From contig JAPYXD010000704.1 of the NCBI GenBank assembly GCA_030998225.1, forward strand, positions 10,354,001 through 10,418,000: a stretch of 64,000 nt of DNA, read 5' to 3'. The notes below the pieces were generated by a model. It did no database searches, was not told the DNA's origin, and saw nothing but the letters and a program-made list of their open reading frames with translations. Numbering within the stretch: position 1 is the first letter of the stretch; the number at the start of each line of letters is the position of its first letter. Positions 1 through 12,301 of the stretch are shown in pieces. This DNA is from Diplolepis rosae (Eukaryota > Arthropoda > Insecta > Hymenoptera > Diplolepididae). Made by a program: the position numbers and the translations under genes.

Positions 1-362
1 ACAACTAAATTTTTTAGGGCAAATTGCTTTCTATATCAAACTAATATGTATAGCAGAAATTTGTGTCAATTGTAGTTCTGTAAATTCATCTGCAATCTGT
101 AGAAATTATAGGATTCAAAGATTTGACAATCATCTTGGCCAAAGTTTACTCATTTTGAATATTTCTTTTGATGCTTTTAGATGAAGTCACGTAGTCACTT
201 TAAAATCACCTTCAATCGAGAGACAGGCCAGACTCCGTCGCTTGAAATAAAACTCCAAAATTTCAAAAAGGAACCTGAGTATTTTGCTCAACTCGTATAA
301 AACGCATTTCAAGGTCGTTTTTGCATCATTGTTGTTCTGTGGTTTCGGTTACAACATTAAAA
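1..362. other. No gene seen
   Basis: AT-rich sequence with no coding frame, RNA gene or clear repeat boundary that I can support. Confidence 0.5.
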
Positions 363-1040
363 TATGGGACATTCTTTTATAAATCGTACACCCATTTTGA
401 GTTCAGAATTTAGATTTGCATAAGAATTTTTTTATAACTTTTTAATAAATTAACCAACACGTGTATAGGGATTTTCGTAAACAAAATTTTTTTCGAGAAA
501 TATATTAACTTAAACGTTTGATAAAATTGGATAAAATGCTAGATTCTTCGTTACTTAAAATTTTTAATATCTTCCGATCTAATTGAGTCTCCACTTTTAT
601 TAAACATGCACAAGTTATATTGAAACATAACGTATATGATAGTATTTTGTCCAAATTTTTCTACTGAGGGGGCAAACATGCAAAAATTGTTTAAACAATT
701 AAATTGCTTTTATCTGTAGTTAATTAACAAAATAACAATTATGAACATATTTATCTGAAAACCTAACATAATAAGCTAAAAAATGAAACAAACCCGAAAT
801 CGAGTTGATTATTTCAACCGGAGATAATGAATTTTAAGTACAAGAGAATTTAGCATTTTATCCAATTTTATCAAAAGTTTAAGTTGATATATTTCTCGAA
901 AAAATTTTTTTTACGAAAATCCTTATACACGTGTCGATTAAATAAATAAAAAGATACCACAGAAAAAAATTTAAGACTTTTAAAAATGTTAACAATTTTT
1001 TTTTTTAAATTCGTACGATATGTAAAAGAATGTCCTATAT
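363..1040. repeat. Foldback element with long inverted arms
   Basis: The left arm reads GGGACATTCTTTTA near 365 and is mirrored by TAAAAGAATGTCC near 1023-1035. Further in, CACGTGTATAGGGATTTTCG (about 459-478) is mirrored by CGAAAATCCTTATACACGTG (about 915-934), and the segment around 520-545 is mirrored at 850-885. The arms are roughly 150-240 bp with diverged bases and the centre is AT-rich. The structure is seen directly. That it is a palindromic MITE is an inference, because no target duplication was resolved. Confidence 0.6.
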
Positions 1041-2070
1041 GTAAAGCTCACATTGTTTTAAGTTCGTTATCCGTTGCTGTGGTTTAGGCACCACGCCCGA
1101 ATTTGCTTCACAAATTTAATTCTTCAATCCGGGCATTTGGAAGCACTACACTTATGAATATTTTGATAACTTTATAGCTTGTCTTTCAAAGTTTAGTATC
1201 AACATTTTGGTAAGACCTTATCTAGCTTCCGCATTTTACCAGCTATTCTTAGACAAAGGAGAAAATTTATGAAAGTTTACCATAATTGTGGAGTAAAATC
1301 AAGACAGACGATCAGCTTTAAACATTATTTTACCACTTCTGCAATACTAAATACCAAAAATTAATTATTATAATTAAAATTATTCCAAATTCTAAGCACA
1401 AAATTTAAAGGTTATTATAACTAAAGATTAAAATATTTAATGTAGTAGTGCACAATTAATTTATACCAAGAAAGAGAAAACAAATGTCTCAGATAAGTAA
1501 ATATGAGATATTTTTAACTTTAGACTTGACTTTTTTTGCATCGTTCATTGTTGCTGATATAAAGTTTTCATTTTCATTCTTTTTATTCGTTTTTTATCAA
1601 TTTTTAAGGTCGTTTTTTCTCTCTAGGCTGTCTTTTCATATCAATTCAGACTTGAGGTTATTATATATAATATTTACTTTGAAAAATAACTTGGATACCA
1701 ACATTATCTGAAAAATGATGCAATTTAGAAATTTAATTCAAATTTTAAAAAATGGCAAAAGAAACAAGAATTTAAAATTAAAACGGATCAGGGTGTTTTA
1801 AGAATAATTTTTTAGGCAGCAAATGTTGCACTTACGTTTTTTTATATCTTGAGTAGTTTGACTGGAAAGTGGATTTTGATAATTGATCTTTTTTTAAGTT
1901 ATAAAATCCGAATCATTCCGCCCTTGGATTGATTCAGATTGAAATGAATTAAAAAATTAGTTCAGATTTGAAGTCTCAGATTGAGTTTGATTAAAAACTA
2001 AGTTCGAGTCTGCATCACTACAAACTCAAAATTATCTCAAGGTCCAAACAAAACTATAATCCAACATTTT
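1041..2070. other. No gene seen
   Basis: AT-rich filler. A 75-codon frame at 1484-1711 has low complexity (F, L, S and I) and no recognisable motif. Around 1900-1990 there are degenerate GATTCAGATT-type repeats that resemble the GATTCGGATT-rich stretch at 54230-54500. Confidence 0.4.
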
Positions 2071-2175
2071 TAAAATTCGAAACTTTTCAAACCAAAATAT
2101 CAAAACAACCAAATTTGGACCAAAATATTGTTTTGTCGTTTTGATATTTTAAGGGTTTGAAAATTTTCGAATTCT
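2071..2175. repeat. Imperfect hairpin, about 37-bp arms
   Basis: The left arm (TAAAATTCGAAACTTTTC, then ACCAAAATATCAAAAC) is mirrored by GTTTTGATATTTTAAGGG and GAAAATTTTCGAATTC ending near 2175. A diverged copy of the right half lies at about 4234-4300, so this sequence flanks the Penelope-like fragment on both sides. It may be a foldback element or the remains of a terminal repeat. Confidence 0.5.
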
Positions 2176-2684
2176 TGAAATTGTGTTGACTTCGATTGGA
2201 GGTCGAATTTAGTAATTGATTCTACTTAGATTAAATTTGCGTGAAGACAATGTTTTAATGTGGGATCAGAACCAAATTTGGTGCTGAAGCATTTGTGAAA
2301 TTAAGACTGTGGTGTAATATTAATTATAAAATGAGATAAAATTCTTCAAAGAAATTATTTCATAGAATGTGAAAGAAATGACGTTTTGCCTTAAAAAGTA
2401 TTCAATTTGGATTCAAAATTTAAGGATTTCAGTTTTCATAGTAGTTTTTATGATAGAGAATTCCAGCACAGTCTTAACAATTTTAAATGTTCTTTTCCAA
2501 ATTTTCAAATCAAGGATATTTCTAACCATATTAATTTTTTTATGAATAAAGTTTTAATAATGAGGAATGAGTTTAATACATGATTTCCACAGGACATAAT
2601 TATTGATTTTTTGAAGCATGAAATTATTCTCAATAAAAAAATTTAAAACTCAACTAATTAATTTGAAATAGATTTAAATTTAAA

Positions 2685-2740
2685 GAATTTGAAATCTTTC
2701 TGTGGAAAAAAGACGCTTTCGACACTCAACTAATCAATAG
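2685..2740 (-). repeat. Fragment of a SINE-like repeat (tail portion)
   Basis: TTGAAATCTTTCTGTGGAAA followed by AAGACGCTTTCGAC closely matches 5964-6016, where the same sequence leads directly into a tRNA-like head on the minus strand. Only the tail is present here. This is one of two copies in the window. Confidence 0.45.
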
Positions 2741-2835
2741 ATTTAAAAACAATGACTGATAGTAGATACATAAAAAAATTGAATAGTGTCATCTTGGGAA
2801 AAGTAGTGCCCAAAAACAAAACTTAAATTTATATA

Positions 2836-4225
2836 GGGTTTTTGAGAGAGGAATCAGTGATCCTTGGTTTGTTAATTTAACTGATATTCAGGCGCCAGAT
2901 TCTGTACAAGATATTCTTAGATTGGTAAAGGATTTTAGTTGTAATATGATAAATGATAAATCAAGACAGATGATAGAAATTGTCAAGGATATTGAAGCTA
3001 ACACACAAAATTCCGAGGTCAGATCAGAAAGATTTCAGAAGCAAAGTTTTGCATTTATCCAAGGGATTTGATGAGAAAAAAGGTTTGCATATTAGTGGTG
3101 TAGATAGAAAATTTGTTCATAACCTAAAAGTAACTAAAGAGTTCCTTCGAAAAAACAAAGACTTTATGTTAGAATACATAAGGGACATGGGAGAATTGCT
3201 CAACAATTTTGAGAATTTCGAAAGATTGGATCAGGATCCTACAAAAAAATTAAACAGTAATATTTTCAGGATGTCGGATAATTGGAGGAGAAGGGGACTG
3301 TTGGGGGAGGATACTGGATGGAACGATGTTGATGCAATAAATACAGTTTTGCCTAGATGTTTTGTCTTAATAAAAATACATAAGGAAAACTATCCTTTGA
3401 GATTAGTTATCTCAACTATTAATACACCTACTAAATTTTTAATATAATACTAAAAGATTCGTTATTAAGGTCAAATTATACTGTTAAAAATACTTGGAAA
3501 TTGAAAAATATTATAATCAAAAAGACAATACCTAATGGTCATGTGATGGTTTCTTCAGATGATGTTGCAATGTTTCCGAATATTCCGTTAGAGTCGGTAA
3601 AAAAAGCTGTTTTAGATATATGGAATAAAATCAAATCACATACAAAGTTATATGAAAAAAAGTTTCTCAAAGGATTAGATTTCATTATGAATTTAAATTT
3701 AATGTTCATTTCTATAAACAAAAGTTAAGTACTCCAATGGGTTCTCTTATTTCTCCAATGTTTGCTGAAATAGTCATGGAAGATTTAGGAAAGTATGTTT
3801 TTGAGAAGTTGGGGTTTGTTGTGCCTTTTTACTTTCGATATGTTGATGATACTTTATTGTGTGTCCCTTTGGATAAACTGCAGACAATTATAGATTTTTT
3901 AACGACTATCACCCAAGAGTTCAATTTACCCATGAAGTGGAAAGAAACAATAGAATTAGCTTTTTGGACTTGGAAATAATTAAACTTGATAATGGTAAAA
4001 TCTTGACCAATTAGTACAGAAAAAGTAAATATTCTGGTAGATTGTTAAATTTCATACCAACTCATCTCTTTCAAAATAAAGTTGCTATCATTTAAAATTT
4101 GGTTGACACAGCATTTTGTTTGTCTCATGAATCATTGCATTCTGAAAATTTGAATATTGTTAGAAAAATTTTATTTTTGAATCATTACCCACAAGATTTG
4201 ATTGAAATACACATAATAATTAGAA
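2836..4225 (+). mobile_element. Penelope-like retroelement, decayed reverse transcriptase
   Basis: Several frames, broken by frameshifts and stops, follow in order the reverse transcriptase of Penelope-like elements. A lead-in at about 2840-3070 (DPWFVNLTDIQAPDSVQDIL) comes first. Next is a fingers region with KIHKENYPLRLVIS (about 3378-3419), then SSDDVAMFPNIPLESV (about 3552-3600). The conserved TPMGSLISPMFAEIVMEDL (about 3730-3789) follows, with YFRYVDDTLLCVP (about 3830-3870) carrying the YVDD catalytic box. After a frame change come FLDLEIIKLDNGK and a KYSGRLLNF / LVDTAFCLS thumb-like stretch, fading near 4220. No GIY-YIG endonuclease was found downstream, so the copy is 3'-truncated as well as inactive. 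In the family this enzyme copies element RNA by target-primed reverse transcription. It is a pseudogene here. Confidence 0.85.
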
Positions 4226-4617
4226 TTTGTTTTGGTCCAAATCTTGTCGTTTTTATATTTTTTAAAGGTTCGAAAAGTTTTGAATTCTTCATACAATGAA
4301 TTGTATTATTTAAACAATGGATATGTTGATTTTTATAATAATTTCGTAAAATTGTAGAAATCAAAGAGGAGAACCGATGTTATAACTTGTATTCTGAAAA
4401 ATAAGATTAGCCTGATCATTTTTTTAGAAGAATGTTGAAATTTAGTTCCGATCATTCACTACATGACGTCATAATGCACCATGTGCCTTTAAGATCAAGC
4501 ATCTTCAGTTTACCGCAGATAAAACTAGTATGTATGTGACTACGTACTATGTAAATGTGACCGTTAGACTATACATCAGGCCGCGTAGCTAAGTCAAAGA
4601 GACCCGTATGAAAAATA

Positions 4618-4850
4618 TACTTAGAAAAAGATTTTGTTGGTTCAACCACAGTATTTTGTTGTTATACGGACAACAAAATGTTTCTTTGGTCTAAAAAATT
4701 TGGTTGATTCAGACAAATATTTCAGTTACTTTTCACGAATTTCATTTATTTATTAGATTCAAACAAAACATTTGGTTAAGTCAATAAAATATTTTGTTAA
4801 TTCAATAAAACGATTTTTTCTAATGAACACATTTTTTTCTGAGTGTATAA
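4618..4850. mobile_element. MITE rich in TTGGTT/AACCAA motifs
   Basis: One end reads ATACTTAGAAAAAGATTTTG and the other ACATTTTTTTCTGAGTGTA, an imperfect inverted pair of the form CACTCAGAAAAA. The interior is full of alternating TTGGTTGATTC and AACAAAA motifs. The same composition recurs at 17420-17640, 48510-48690, 50070-50175, 50320-50660, 54112-54620 and 60440-60690. It is non-coding. Confidence 0.5.
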
Positions 4851-5237
4851 GAAAAAAGTTTCTTTGATATACGGTCCAGGAAAAAATTTCTCTGACTTGG
4901 AAAAAATGTTGATTCAAAGAAATTTTCGTTAATCTAAAGAAATAGATTCGTTTACACTAAAAAATATTTTTTTGAACCGACAAATTTTTTATTTAACAGT
5001 ATATCAAAGAATATAACGTTTTCGTCGATTAGCCACAAGATAGATGGCTCTTGATGAAATATAATAAATAGTTAAATGAATTAATTGCATTTTTTTGTAT
5101 TTTTAATAGTTGGACTGGAAAATGGAATTAATTTATTGGTTTTTTTCAAGTTTTTAAAGCTTTTTAAATTTTGGTTTTATTAAAAAATTTCATAAAGACA
5201 ATTTGTAGAGCTTTTAGAGCACTAATAGAAACCAATA

Positions 5238-5784
5238 CACTCGAGATTCCCCATAACGAGATTCCCTGTAACAAGGCCTCCCTTTTACGAGTGCGTCACG
5301 CCTCCCCATAACGAGCAGACGATCGACCCCTCTTCCCCCACTACTACAGAATGAAGCGCGCTCGAATTTGAAGCGTTGTATTTTTTTGCAAATTTCCCAA
5401 TTTTTCATCTCGTTTTCCAAATTTGTCAAAATTTTCATTTTTTTATTAATCGTCAAGACTTTCCTTTTTTTTCTGGACATATTCAAAAATACACCTCATA
5501 AGCATAGATATTTTTATTATTATATTATTATATTTTTAGTATTTTGAGTACATACCGACAAATAAGTCAATTCTGTGTTCAATTCTCGCAAAAATCTTTT
5601 TTTATACGCTTTTTACTATGTAAATACAATTATTCGCATGGCATCACTGACAGACTGACTGCGCGCATCATATAATGCGCATAACAGCGCGTAGCAACAA
5701 GTAGGATATGGAGGGGATCCCTCTCGCGCTCGATGCAGAGAGGTCTTCGATGCTCGAGCTTCTCGTTATAGGGAATTTCGAGTG
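5238..5784 (-). mobile_element. CACTCGAG MITE, shorter copy
   Basis: This 547-bp element is bounded by CACTCGAGATTCCC and GGGAATTTCGAGTG, with TA directly outside both ends (5236-5237 and 5785-5786). It is in the opposite orientation to the copies at 7967-8844 and 21690-22553 and lacks part of their interior. Subterminal GC-rich blocks (CTCGCGCTCGATGCAGAGAG and CAGACGATCGACCCCTC) are conserved in all three copies. The termini and TA target suggest the pogo/Tigger branch of Tc1/mariner, which is an inference because no transposase is present. Confidence 0.85.
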
Positions 5785-6002
5785 TACTATAATTTTTTAT
5801 TTTTCCAAAAAGTAGTTTTTAAAAATTAGATGGTTGAGTTCGAAATTTTTGCCACTGCCTACATTATCGAAGGATCATTAGTCGCGTATCAGATAGGATA
5901 CTTTTCTGACAGGTGTCCTCGTAGACAATTTCAAACTCTTATATCGCATGAATGCAAATTAAATTCAAATTTAAAGAATTTGAAATCGTTCTGGGGAAAA
6001 AA

Positions 6003-6088
6003 AGACGCATTCGACTGTGCCGGGATTCGAGCTCGGGTCATTTGATTGCCGGTCGACTGCTCTAACCAAATGAGCTACACAGGCGTCC
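6003..6088 (-). ncRNA. tRNA-like SINE head (degenerate)
   Basis: Read on the minus strand, the segment has an acceptor-like GACGC at one end and GCGTC at the other. It has a D-arm GTAGCTCATTTGGTTAGAGC, which is the A-box region, and a T-arm-like stretch ending GAATCCCGGC, which is the B-box region. The anticodon stem does not pair well (GTCGA against TCAAA) and the T-loop is CTCGAAT rather than TTCGAAT. This makes it a tRNA-derived retroposon head or tRNA pseudogene, not a working tRNA. It runs into a shared tail (5950-6002) also found at 2685-2740. Confidence 0.6.
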
Positions 6089-7324
6089 AACATCTCCTTT
6101 TCCACAGAAAGACCTCCAACCATTCCAACCAATCCGACCTTGGATTGAGTTATATCGAGATGGATTGAAAACTTGGTGCGGATTAAAAGTCCCGGATTGA
6201 TTTTGATCGATTTGCTTCCAGCGAGATTGAACTAAGCTACTGATTCGTTAAAGAATTGTCCTTATTACCCTTATATAAATTTCAACCTACTATGAAGACG
6301 AACTAATTTGTGATTTTGGATGAAGCCGCCTTTGTTTTTTATAATAACTGAAATAGAAAAGAAATACGCTTTTAGAGAATCAACATGAAATGGTCTTAAC
6401 TGTTTTTAAACAGTTTTTGGAATTCATTTGATGCTTCCTAATGAATTGTGAAGCAATCATAAACGTTGTATCAGTTTGGTCGACTGCAGTGTACAAAATA
6501 AATTATATCGACACTACATAGAATACCAAATTATTTGTGACATTTTCTGCTTCTTATTGAAGGTCCAAAAGTTACTAAAAAAATGTTAAATTGCATAAAA
6601 CAAATTCTCTTGTTAAATCAGCCAACAAATTTTTTAAATAATTATTCTTGAGTATCCAAACATACTCATTTTTTTATTAATAATTTGTGAACATTTCCAC
6701 CAACAGGTAGAAAGTTAATTTTCACGAAACTTTCCTCTCAAATAATCGAATTCATTATTGCAATGCATAAATGCTTTGAATTTATATTTTTTGAAGAATT
6801 TTAAATGTGAAAGAAAAAGAAAAAAAGTTTATTTGAAAACATACGTGTGATAAGAAGTAATTCTTAAACATTTCGAATTCAACCATCTAATTTGAAATTA
6901 TTATACTATATTTACACAACTGATTAACAAAAGTCTTTAATTATTATAACAACCAAGTCTTTATCTGTATTTCTTTAAATATGGCCATTGATAATTTAAT
7001 AAGAGAAAATTCTACAAACGTGGAATTTTAATTAAGGAAATATTCACTCTCAATATATATTAGTTGCTAGTTAAGTTTCATATTTACCTTTTTTCTATAG
7101 ATATATAGGTATCCCACAACATATGTTATCCATGTATCAATTGATTATATCATTAATCGAATATTTTTGAGACACAATTTTCCTCTAATTAAAGAGTCAT
7201 GGAAAAAAGAACATCGTTTTTTTTATGTTAACATCCTTCAGACAATTTTTATTGTGTTAAAAAGTCCCAATGTTTAAGAAATGATTGACAAAAAAATAAT
7301 TGTAAATTATGTTTCCATATTTGA
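6089..7324. other. No gene seen
   Basis: AT-rich DNA without a supported coding frame. 6140-6240 has degenerate GGATTGA-type repeats like those at 1900 and 54250. Nothing else could be assigned. Confidence 0.4.
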
Positions 7325-9205
7325 TAGGTTGACAGATAAAGACTAAAAGGTTACAACTATATACTTTTAGTAAGCAATACCACAAATTTTGTAAAACTTA
7401 CCAATGCTCAAAAGTCCACGGAACTAAGTATGCTACTAATTTTTTTTTTTTTAATTGATCAAATTCATTTAGTTTGAGAAATGTAAATATTTTAATTCCA
7501 TATGCAATATTTCGTGTGTAAACATGACTTGCAATTCTTTTGTAATAGTGAACTTGAAGAAATAATTGTACAGACGAAATAGATTTTATAATAAAAAATG
7601 CTGGTTTACCTGCTTATCAAGTGTTTTTAATTGTTTTGAAATCGTTATATATATTGATTTCTTAAAATTTTGTTTTTGTCTTTCATCAAAATGAGAAGAA
7701 TTAAATAATGGTGATTTTAAAGTATAGTTTCAAACTATTGTGCAGCTTTTTATGGTAAACATGTCAACACTTATCATCCTTTGTTACATTTGAAAAACAA
7801 TAATTAAAAAAGTTTTTCTCGTAAACAATTCTGACCTGCGAAAGTTTCTATCGACTTTAACACAAATAACATAGATTAAATGATAAATTTAACATTTTTT
7901 TCAAAGTTGGAATTACTATTTTAATCATGTACGGATGAAAAAATTCATCAGTTTCTAATTAAGATACACTCGAGATTCCCTATAACGAGAAGCTCGAGCA
8001 TCGAAGACCTCTCTGCATCGAGCGCGAGAGGGATCCCCTCCATATCCTACTTGTTGCTACGCGCTGTTATGCGCATTATATGATGCGCGCAGTCAGTCTG
8101 TCAGTGATGCTATGCGAATAATTGTATTTATATAGTAAAAAAGCGTATAAAAAAGATTTTTGCGAGTATTGAACATGGAATTGACTTATTTGACGGTATG
8201 TACCCAAAATACTAAAAATATAATAATATAATAATAAAAATATCTATACTTATTAGGAGTATTTTTGAATATTTCCAGAAAAAAATAAAAGTCTTGATGA
8301 TAAATGTAATAAACAGTAATATAAATGTTAAAATGTTGCTGTTGGTTTTCATTTATAAAAAATGCGCTTCGAAACATAGTATTACACATGTAGTATTGAT
8401 CACAATAATAAACTGCGCAAAATTATACATACTGATTAATTGTAATTATATAAAATTTGCATACATATTGTTTAAAAAGGGAGAATTTCATTTATCTACA
8501 GTAATGTGTGAAATATCAAAATTTCCAAAAAAACTTATGCAATTTTAATGTTCGATAACCGACTTTACTCCAAAATATTGAAAACTCCAGATTGGTAAAA
8601 TTAAAAATTAAATTATTCACTTCAAATACTGTAAAATTACACAATTAAGTAATTTTTCGATAATTGAACAATTATTTTCTCATTAATTTGTGATAAAAGA
8701 CATCAAACTCATTGATTACTGTTTCAAATTCGAGCGCGCTTCATTCCATAGTAGTGGGGGAAGAGGGGTCGATCGTCTGCTCGTTATATGGGTAATCGTG
8801 ACGCGCTCGTAAAAGGGAGGCCTTGTTACAGGGAATCTCGAGTGTATTGGAATAGTTTTTAATACAACTATTCTCAGTTATGTCGGATAAATATATATTT
8901 TTGTAATAATTAAACTGGACAAATAGTAATAGCAATTAACGCAATTAGTAAGTTTTACAAAAACGTATTGGTAACTTCTATTATAATATCGATACAATGT
9001 TGGAATGCATGAAAATAGTCCCGGCTACGAAACGGACCGACTAATCAGATTTTATAAGTTTTACTCAAAATTTTAGTAATTGATACTCAGTTAATCTATA
9101 GCTGTAAGGTCTAAGGTGTTTAAATGATAGAGAGTAAAAAAACATACTTGTGACCATGTTTTACAAAAATAAATGGGTAACCACGACTAATACTTTCTCT
9201 TAGTG
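7325..9205 (-). mobile_element. CACTGAGAGAAA element, copy 1 (interrupted)
   Basis: The sequence 7325-7966 plus 8847-9205 is the reverse complement of 25159-26149 and aligns over essentially its whole length. Its right end (ACTAATACTTTCTCTTAGTG, ending 9205) matches the left terminus of the other copy. Its left terminus is diverged. It is interrupted by the CACTCGAG MITE at 7967-8844. No transposase is visible, so it is a non-autonomous element of unknown family. Confidence 0.7.
7967..8844 (+). mobile_element. CACTCGAG MITE, long copy
   Basis: This 878-bp element runs from CACTCGAGATTCCCTATAAC to GGGAATCTCGAGTG and is flanked by TA (7965-7966 and 8845-8846). Its insertion is proved inside the window. 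The paralogous element at 25159-26149 has the uninterrupted site, with a single TA at 25515-25516 where this copy has TA-element-TA. It is about 95% similar by eye to 21690-22553. No coding capacity was recognised. Confidence 0.92.
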
Positions 9206-9310
9206 TGGGTTAAAAACTTCGAGGATACATTCTTCAAATAGTAAATGAATTTTTGAAGCAATAAAAAAATGGTGACGTCAGACCCTATCATGCGGACTCA
9301 TCAAAGTATT

Positions 9311-9830
9311 AAAAAATTGCCATCTCAATCAATTTTCCGCATTAATAAGTGGGTTTTTCACTACAATTACTTTGTATGCATTTCTCTAGTTATATTTCAA
9401 TCCATCAAAGATTAGAACATTAAATAATAATTACTATATTCATCATCTAATTATTTAAATAGATGTGGTTTATTGCAAATTCATGCTAATAATTTGTGAA
9501 GAATGTGTATGAATAATTTTTATCAATTTACAATTGTTATTAACTAAGTTTTAAACGAACTGTTACTTTTCGCAGTTTCAAATAGAATTTTGTGATAGGA
9601 AGGATGAAGACCCTGCTCATTTTCTTCGATTTGCTTAACAAAAAAACACACTAACCAAAATGTTCGTTTAGGCATTTCATTAAATAATTATTGTAGTTGT
9701 TAAGTATATTAATTCTGACTCAAGGTTTTAATTTTTGACGGGTTTAAATATAGCTACTGAGATGCATATAAAGTAATTGTAAAGAAAAAAACATCTATTT
9801 TTGAAGAAAACTGATAGAGATGGCAATTTA
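9311..9830. repeat. Foldback element, arms about 105 bp
   Basis: AAATTGCCATCTCAATCA (about 9315-9332) is mirrored by TGATAGAGATGGCAATTT (9812-9829). ACAATTACTTTGTATGCAT is mirrored by ATGCATATAAAGTAATTGT, and TTATATTTCAATCC by a matching segment near 9740. The centre (about 9425-9720) does not pair. This is consistent with a foldback MITE. Confidence 0.55.
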
Positions 9831-10488
9831 CTTAAAACTTTGTTAATAACAATTATAAATTAAAGTTGTTAGGATGTGTTCTTAAGAAAATACCGGCAGA
9901 AAGCTATTTAAAACAAAATTAAGTGAAAAGCTAGATTTCAAACTTTGAAGAAACGTCTATTTAAGCATTTGTTTATAATATTTGTTATTCTTAATAACAA
10001 ATAATTTTTTTGTAATTTTTTGTGATTTAAAATTACTTTTAACAGTATTTTACTTTGGTTTGAGTAGATCAAAAAGCTGTGGCTAGTAGATATAAAAATA
10101 AAAAAATAATAATATTTGTTCATTTTACAAACAAAAAAAAACATTCAAAATGCAGATATTGAATTTAGTAGTTTGTTGAATCTTCCATATCAAACAATAA
10201 ACATTTTTATTACGTGGAATCGTGCATGTCAAGAGCGACATACGAAAACAATATTGAAAACGTGATGAAAAGATCATTTTAGTATGTATGATGGCTGTAA
10301 TAATCCACCTTAATAAAATATACAGTACCATTTCGGCATTCAATTTGATGAAAATTTTAATTGCTATATTTTGCAATGTGTTTTATAAACTATATACTCG
10401 CGTTACATATGAATATAATAATATAATAATATAATACATATAATACCTATATATATTTAAAACATTTTGATATATTAATATGTATCTA
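9831..10488. other. No gene seen; short (ATA)n microsatellite
   Basis: Two 68-83 codon frames on the minus strand here are low-complexity (I, F, Y and K) and match nothing I recognise. A short AATATAATA tandem microsatellite lies at about 10410-10435. Confidence 0.4.
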
Positions 10489-11352
10489 CACTACCGGTCA
10501 AAATTGTCTGACCACCTGTTTTTCGATGATTGCTTAAATTACCTTAATTTTAATTCTGTGAGTGATAAAATTTGTTCTCTTGATGAATTAAATGCCATCA
10601 AAATTCTCTACAAAATGAGTCCATAATAAAGTCGTTTCGTTAAATTTTGAAGAAAGTATTGCAAAAAAGTTCAAATTTCAATGTTTTTTTAAATTTTAAG
10701 TAATTTTCGAAATAATCAACATTTTTTAATGTTCTTGTGTTCATTTTAAAGTTAAATTTCTACAGAATCGCAGTAAATTGTCATCATAAATTTATAATTT
10801 TTTTTTGCATAGTGCACAAAGTTAAAGTTCGAATAAAAAAGTTGGAAAAATTCCAATATTGCTTTTACTGAGAAAAACATTTTTATACGATATATAAAAC
10901 ATATAATCATGAATTCTTTATAGAGTTCCCTTAAAATATACATTTATCTGATTTTTATTATGATTTCCCTACAGATTAAATGTTTTCGAATTCTCCCTTC
11001 TTTTTTGTTTCAATTTTAACTCTTTGCACTATGCAAGAAAAAAATTATACATTTATGATGACAATTTACTGCGATTCTGTAGAAATTCAGCTTTAAAATG
11101 AGTCCAAGAACATTAAAAAATGTTAATTATTTCGAAAGTTATTTAAAATTTAAGAAAATATTGAAATTTGAACTTTTTTGCAATACTTTCTTCAAAATTT
11201 AACAAAACGACTTCATTCTGGACTCATTTTATAGAGAATTTTGATGGCATTCAATTTATCAAGAAAACAAATTTTATCACTTACAGCATTAAAATTACGA
11301 TAATTTAAGCAATCATCGAAAAACAGGTGATCTCACAATTTGACCGGTTATT
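10489..11352. mobile_element. Near-complete palindromic Tc1-like MITE
   Basis: The left end, TA then CACTACCGGTCAAAATTG, is mirrored by CAATTTGACCGGT near 11336-11348. Both arms continue as near-perfect inverted copies for about 350 bp (10490-10840 against about 11010-11350). Mirrored blocks include TGATTGCTTAAATTACC, GAGTCCATAATAAAGTCG and TGCATAGTGCACAAAG. Only about 150 bp in the middle is unpaired. The terminus resembles Tc1-type ends and the TA target fits. If transcribed it would fold into a long hairpin RNA. Confidence 0.8.
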
Positions 11353-12301
11353 ATAAAACTTTATATATTTCTAATTCTAACTATGTTCTTGAAAAAAATT
11401 ATCAAACCACTTATTTAATTTTTATTATAGGAACGTTAGAAAAGTGATTAACAAAGTCAACTGGTTATAAATAATACTATGCCAAAACTATAAGTAAGCT
11501 TTTCTATAAAGAAGCAGTTAGATTGTTATAAATACATTCCAGGCAATAATTTTTTTATACTGCAGATAAAAAGAATGATAATTATTTTAAGTTATCTGTC
11601 ATTGCCTTTAGAACCTTGTATTTGTAATTCCTTTACAAACATTTTTTTAGCCGTTTTTAATTGTTCGTTTAAAATTCAGAGTTAATTAATTCAAATAATA
11701 AATAAATTATAAAAAAAAGATTTGTAATGGAAATGAAATTAAGGACTTGACTTTAAAATTTTATTTCACTATAATGCATAAAGCTATAACAATACATGAG
11801 AAAATTACCGATAAATTCGTTTCTCAAAGTATGCATATTAACATTTTATATTCGTATCCAATCGCGAGTTCGTATTTCACCGCAAATTTAGAACGATCAA
11901 TAACTGTTTATGTTCCATGTGGCGATATACAAAATAATTTTTTAAATAGTTGGTAGTATGATTTTATTCAATAGTGTCCTTTTATTGCGTGAGGTATAAA
12001 TAAACAACCAATTTAAATATATAAATCAATAAATGAATATAAATAAACGAGAATTTGTTTATATTTTTATACATGAATTTATTTTTATATTTTTTATATT
12101 TTTATATTTCAAAATATGATTCTAAAAATACGACTGAATTTATGTGTTATTTTAGAACTTTAATTTTCTAAAGTTCTTGGTCACATTTTATAAAACCCAT
12201 TTCTTGTGACATAAAATGGAATAATATCTTTAAATTATAAAAAAACTAATAAATCTTCAATTCCAGAAATTTTTAGAATATAAAAAACTTAGACTGTTAT
12301 A
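11353..12301. other. No gene seen
   Basis: AT-rich intergenic DNA. The 69-codon frame at 11747-11956 shows no motif or homology I can recognise. Confidence 0.4.

Noticed and set aside
1484..1711. 75-codon frame rich in Phe, Leu and Ser
   Set aside because: Low-complexity composition expected in AT-rich DNA; no motif or splice support.
2117..4300. Flanking copies of a short sequence as terminal repeats of the Penelope element
   Set aside because: Similarity is only about two-thirds and one copy is part of a hairpin; not enough to call terminal repeats.
6003..6088. Functional tRNA gene on the minus strand
   Set aside because: The anticodon and T arms are mispaired and the T-loop is altered.
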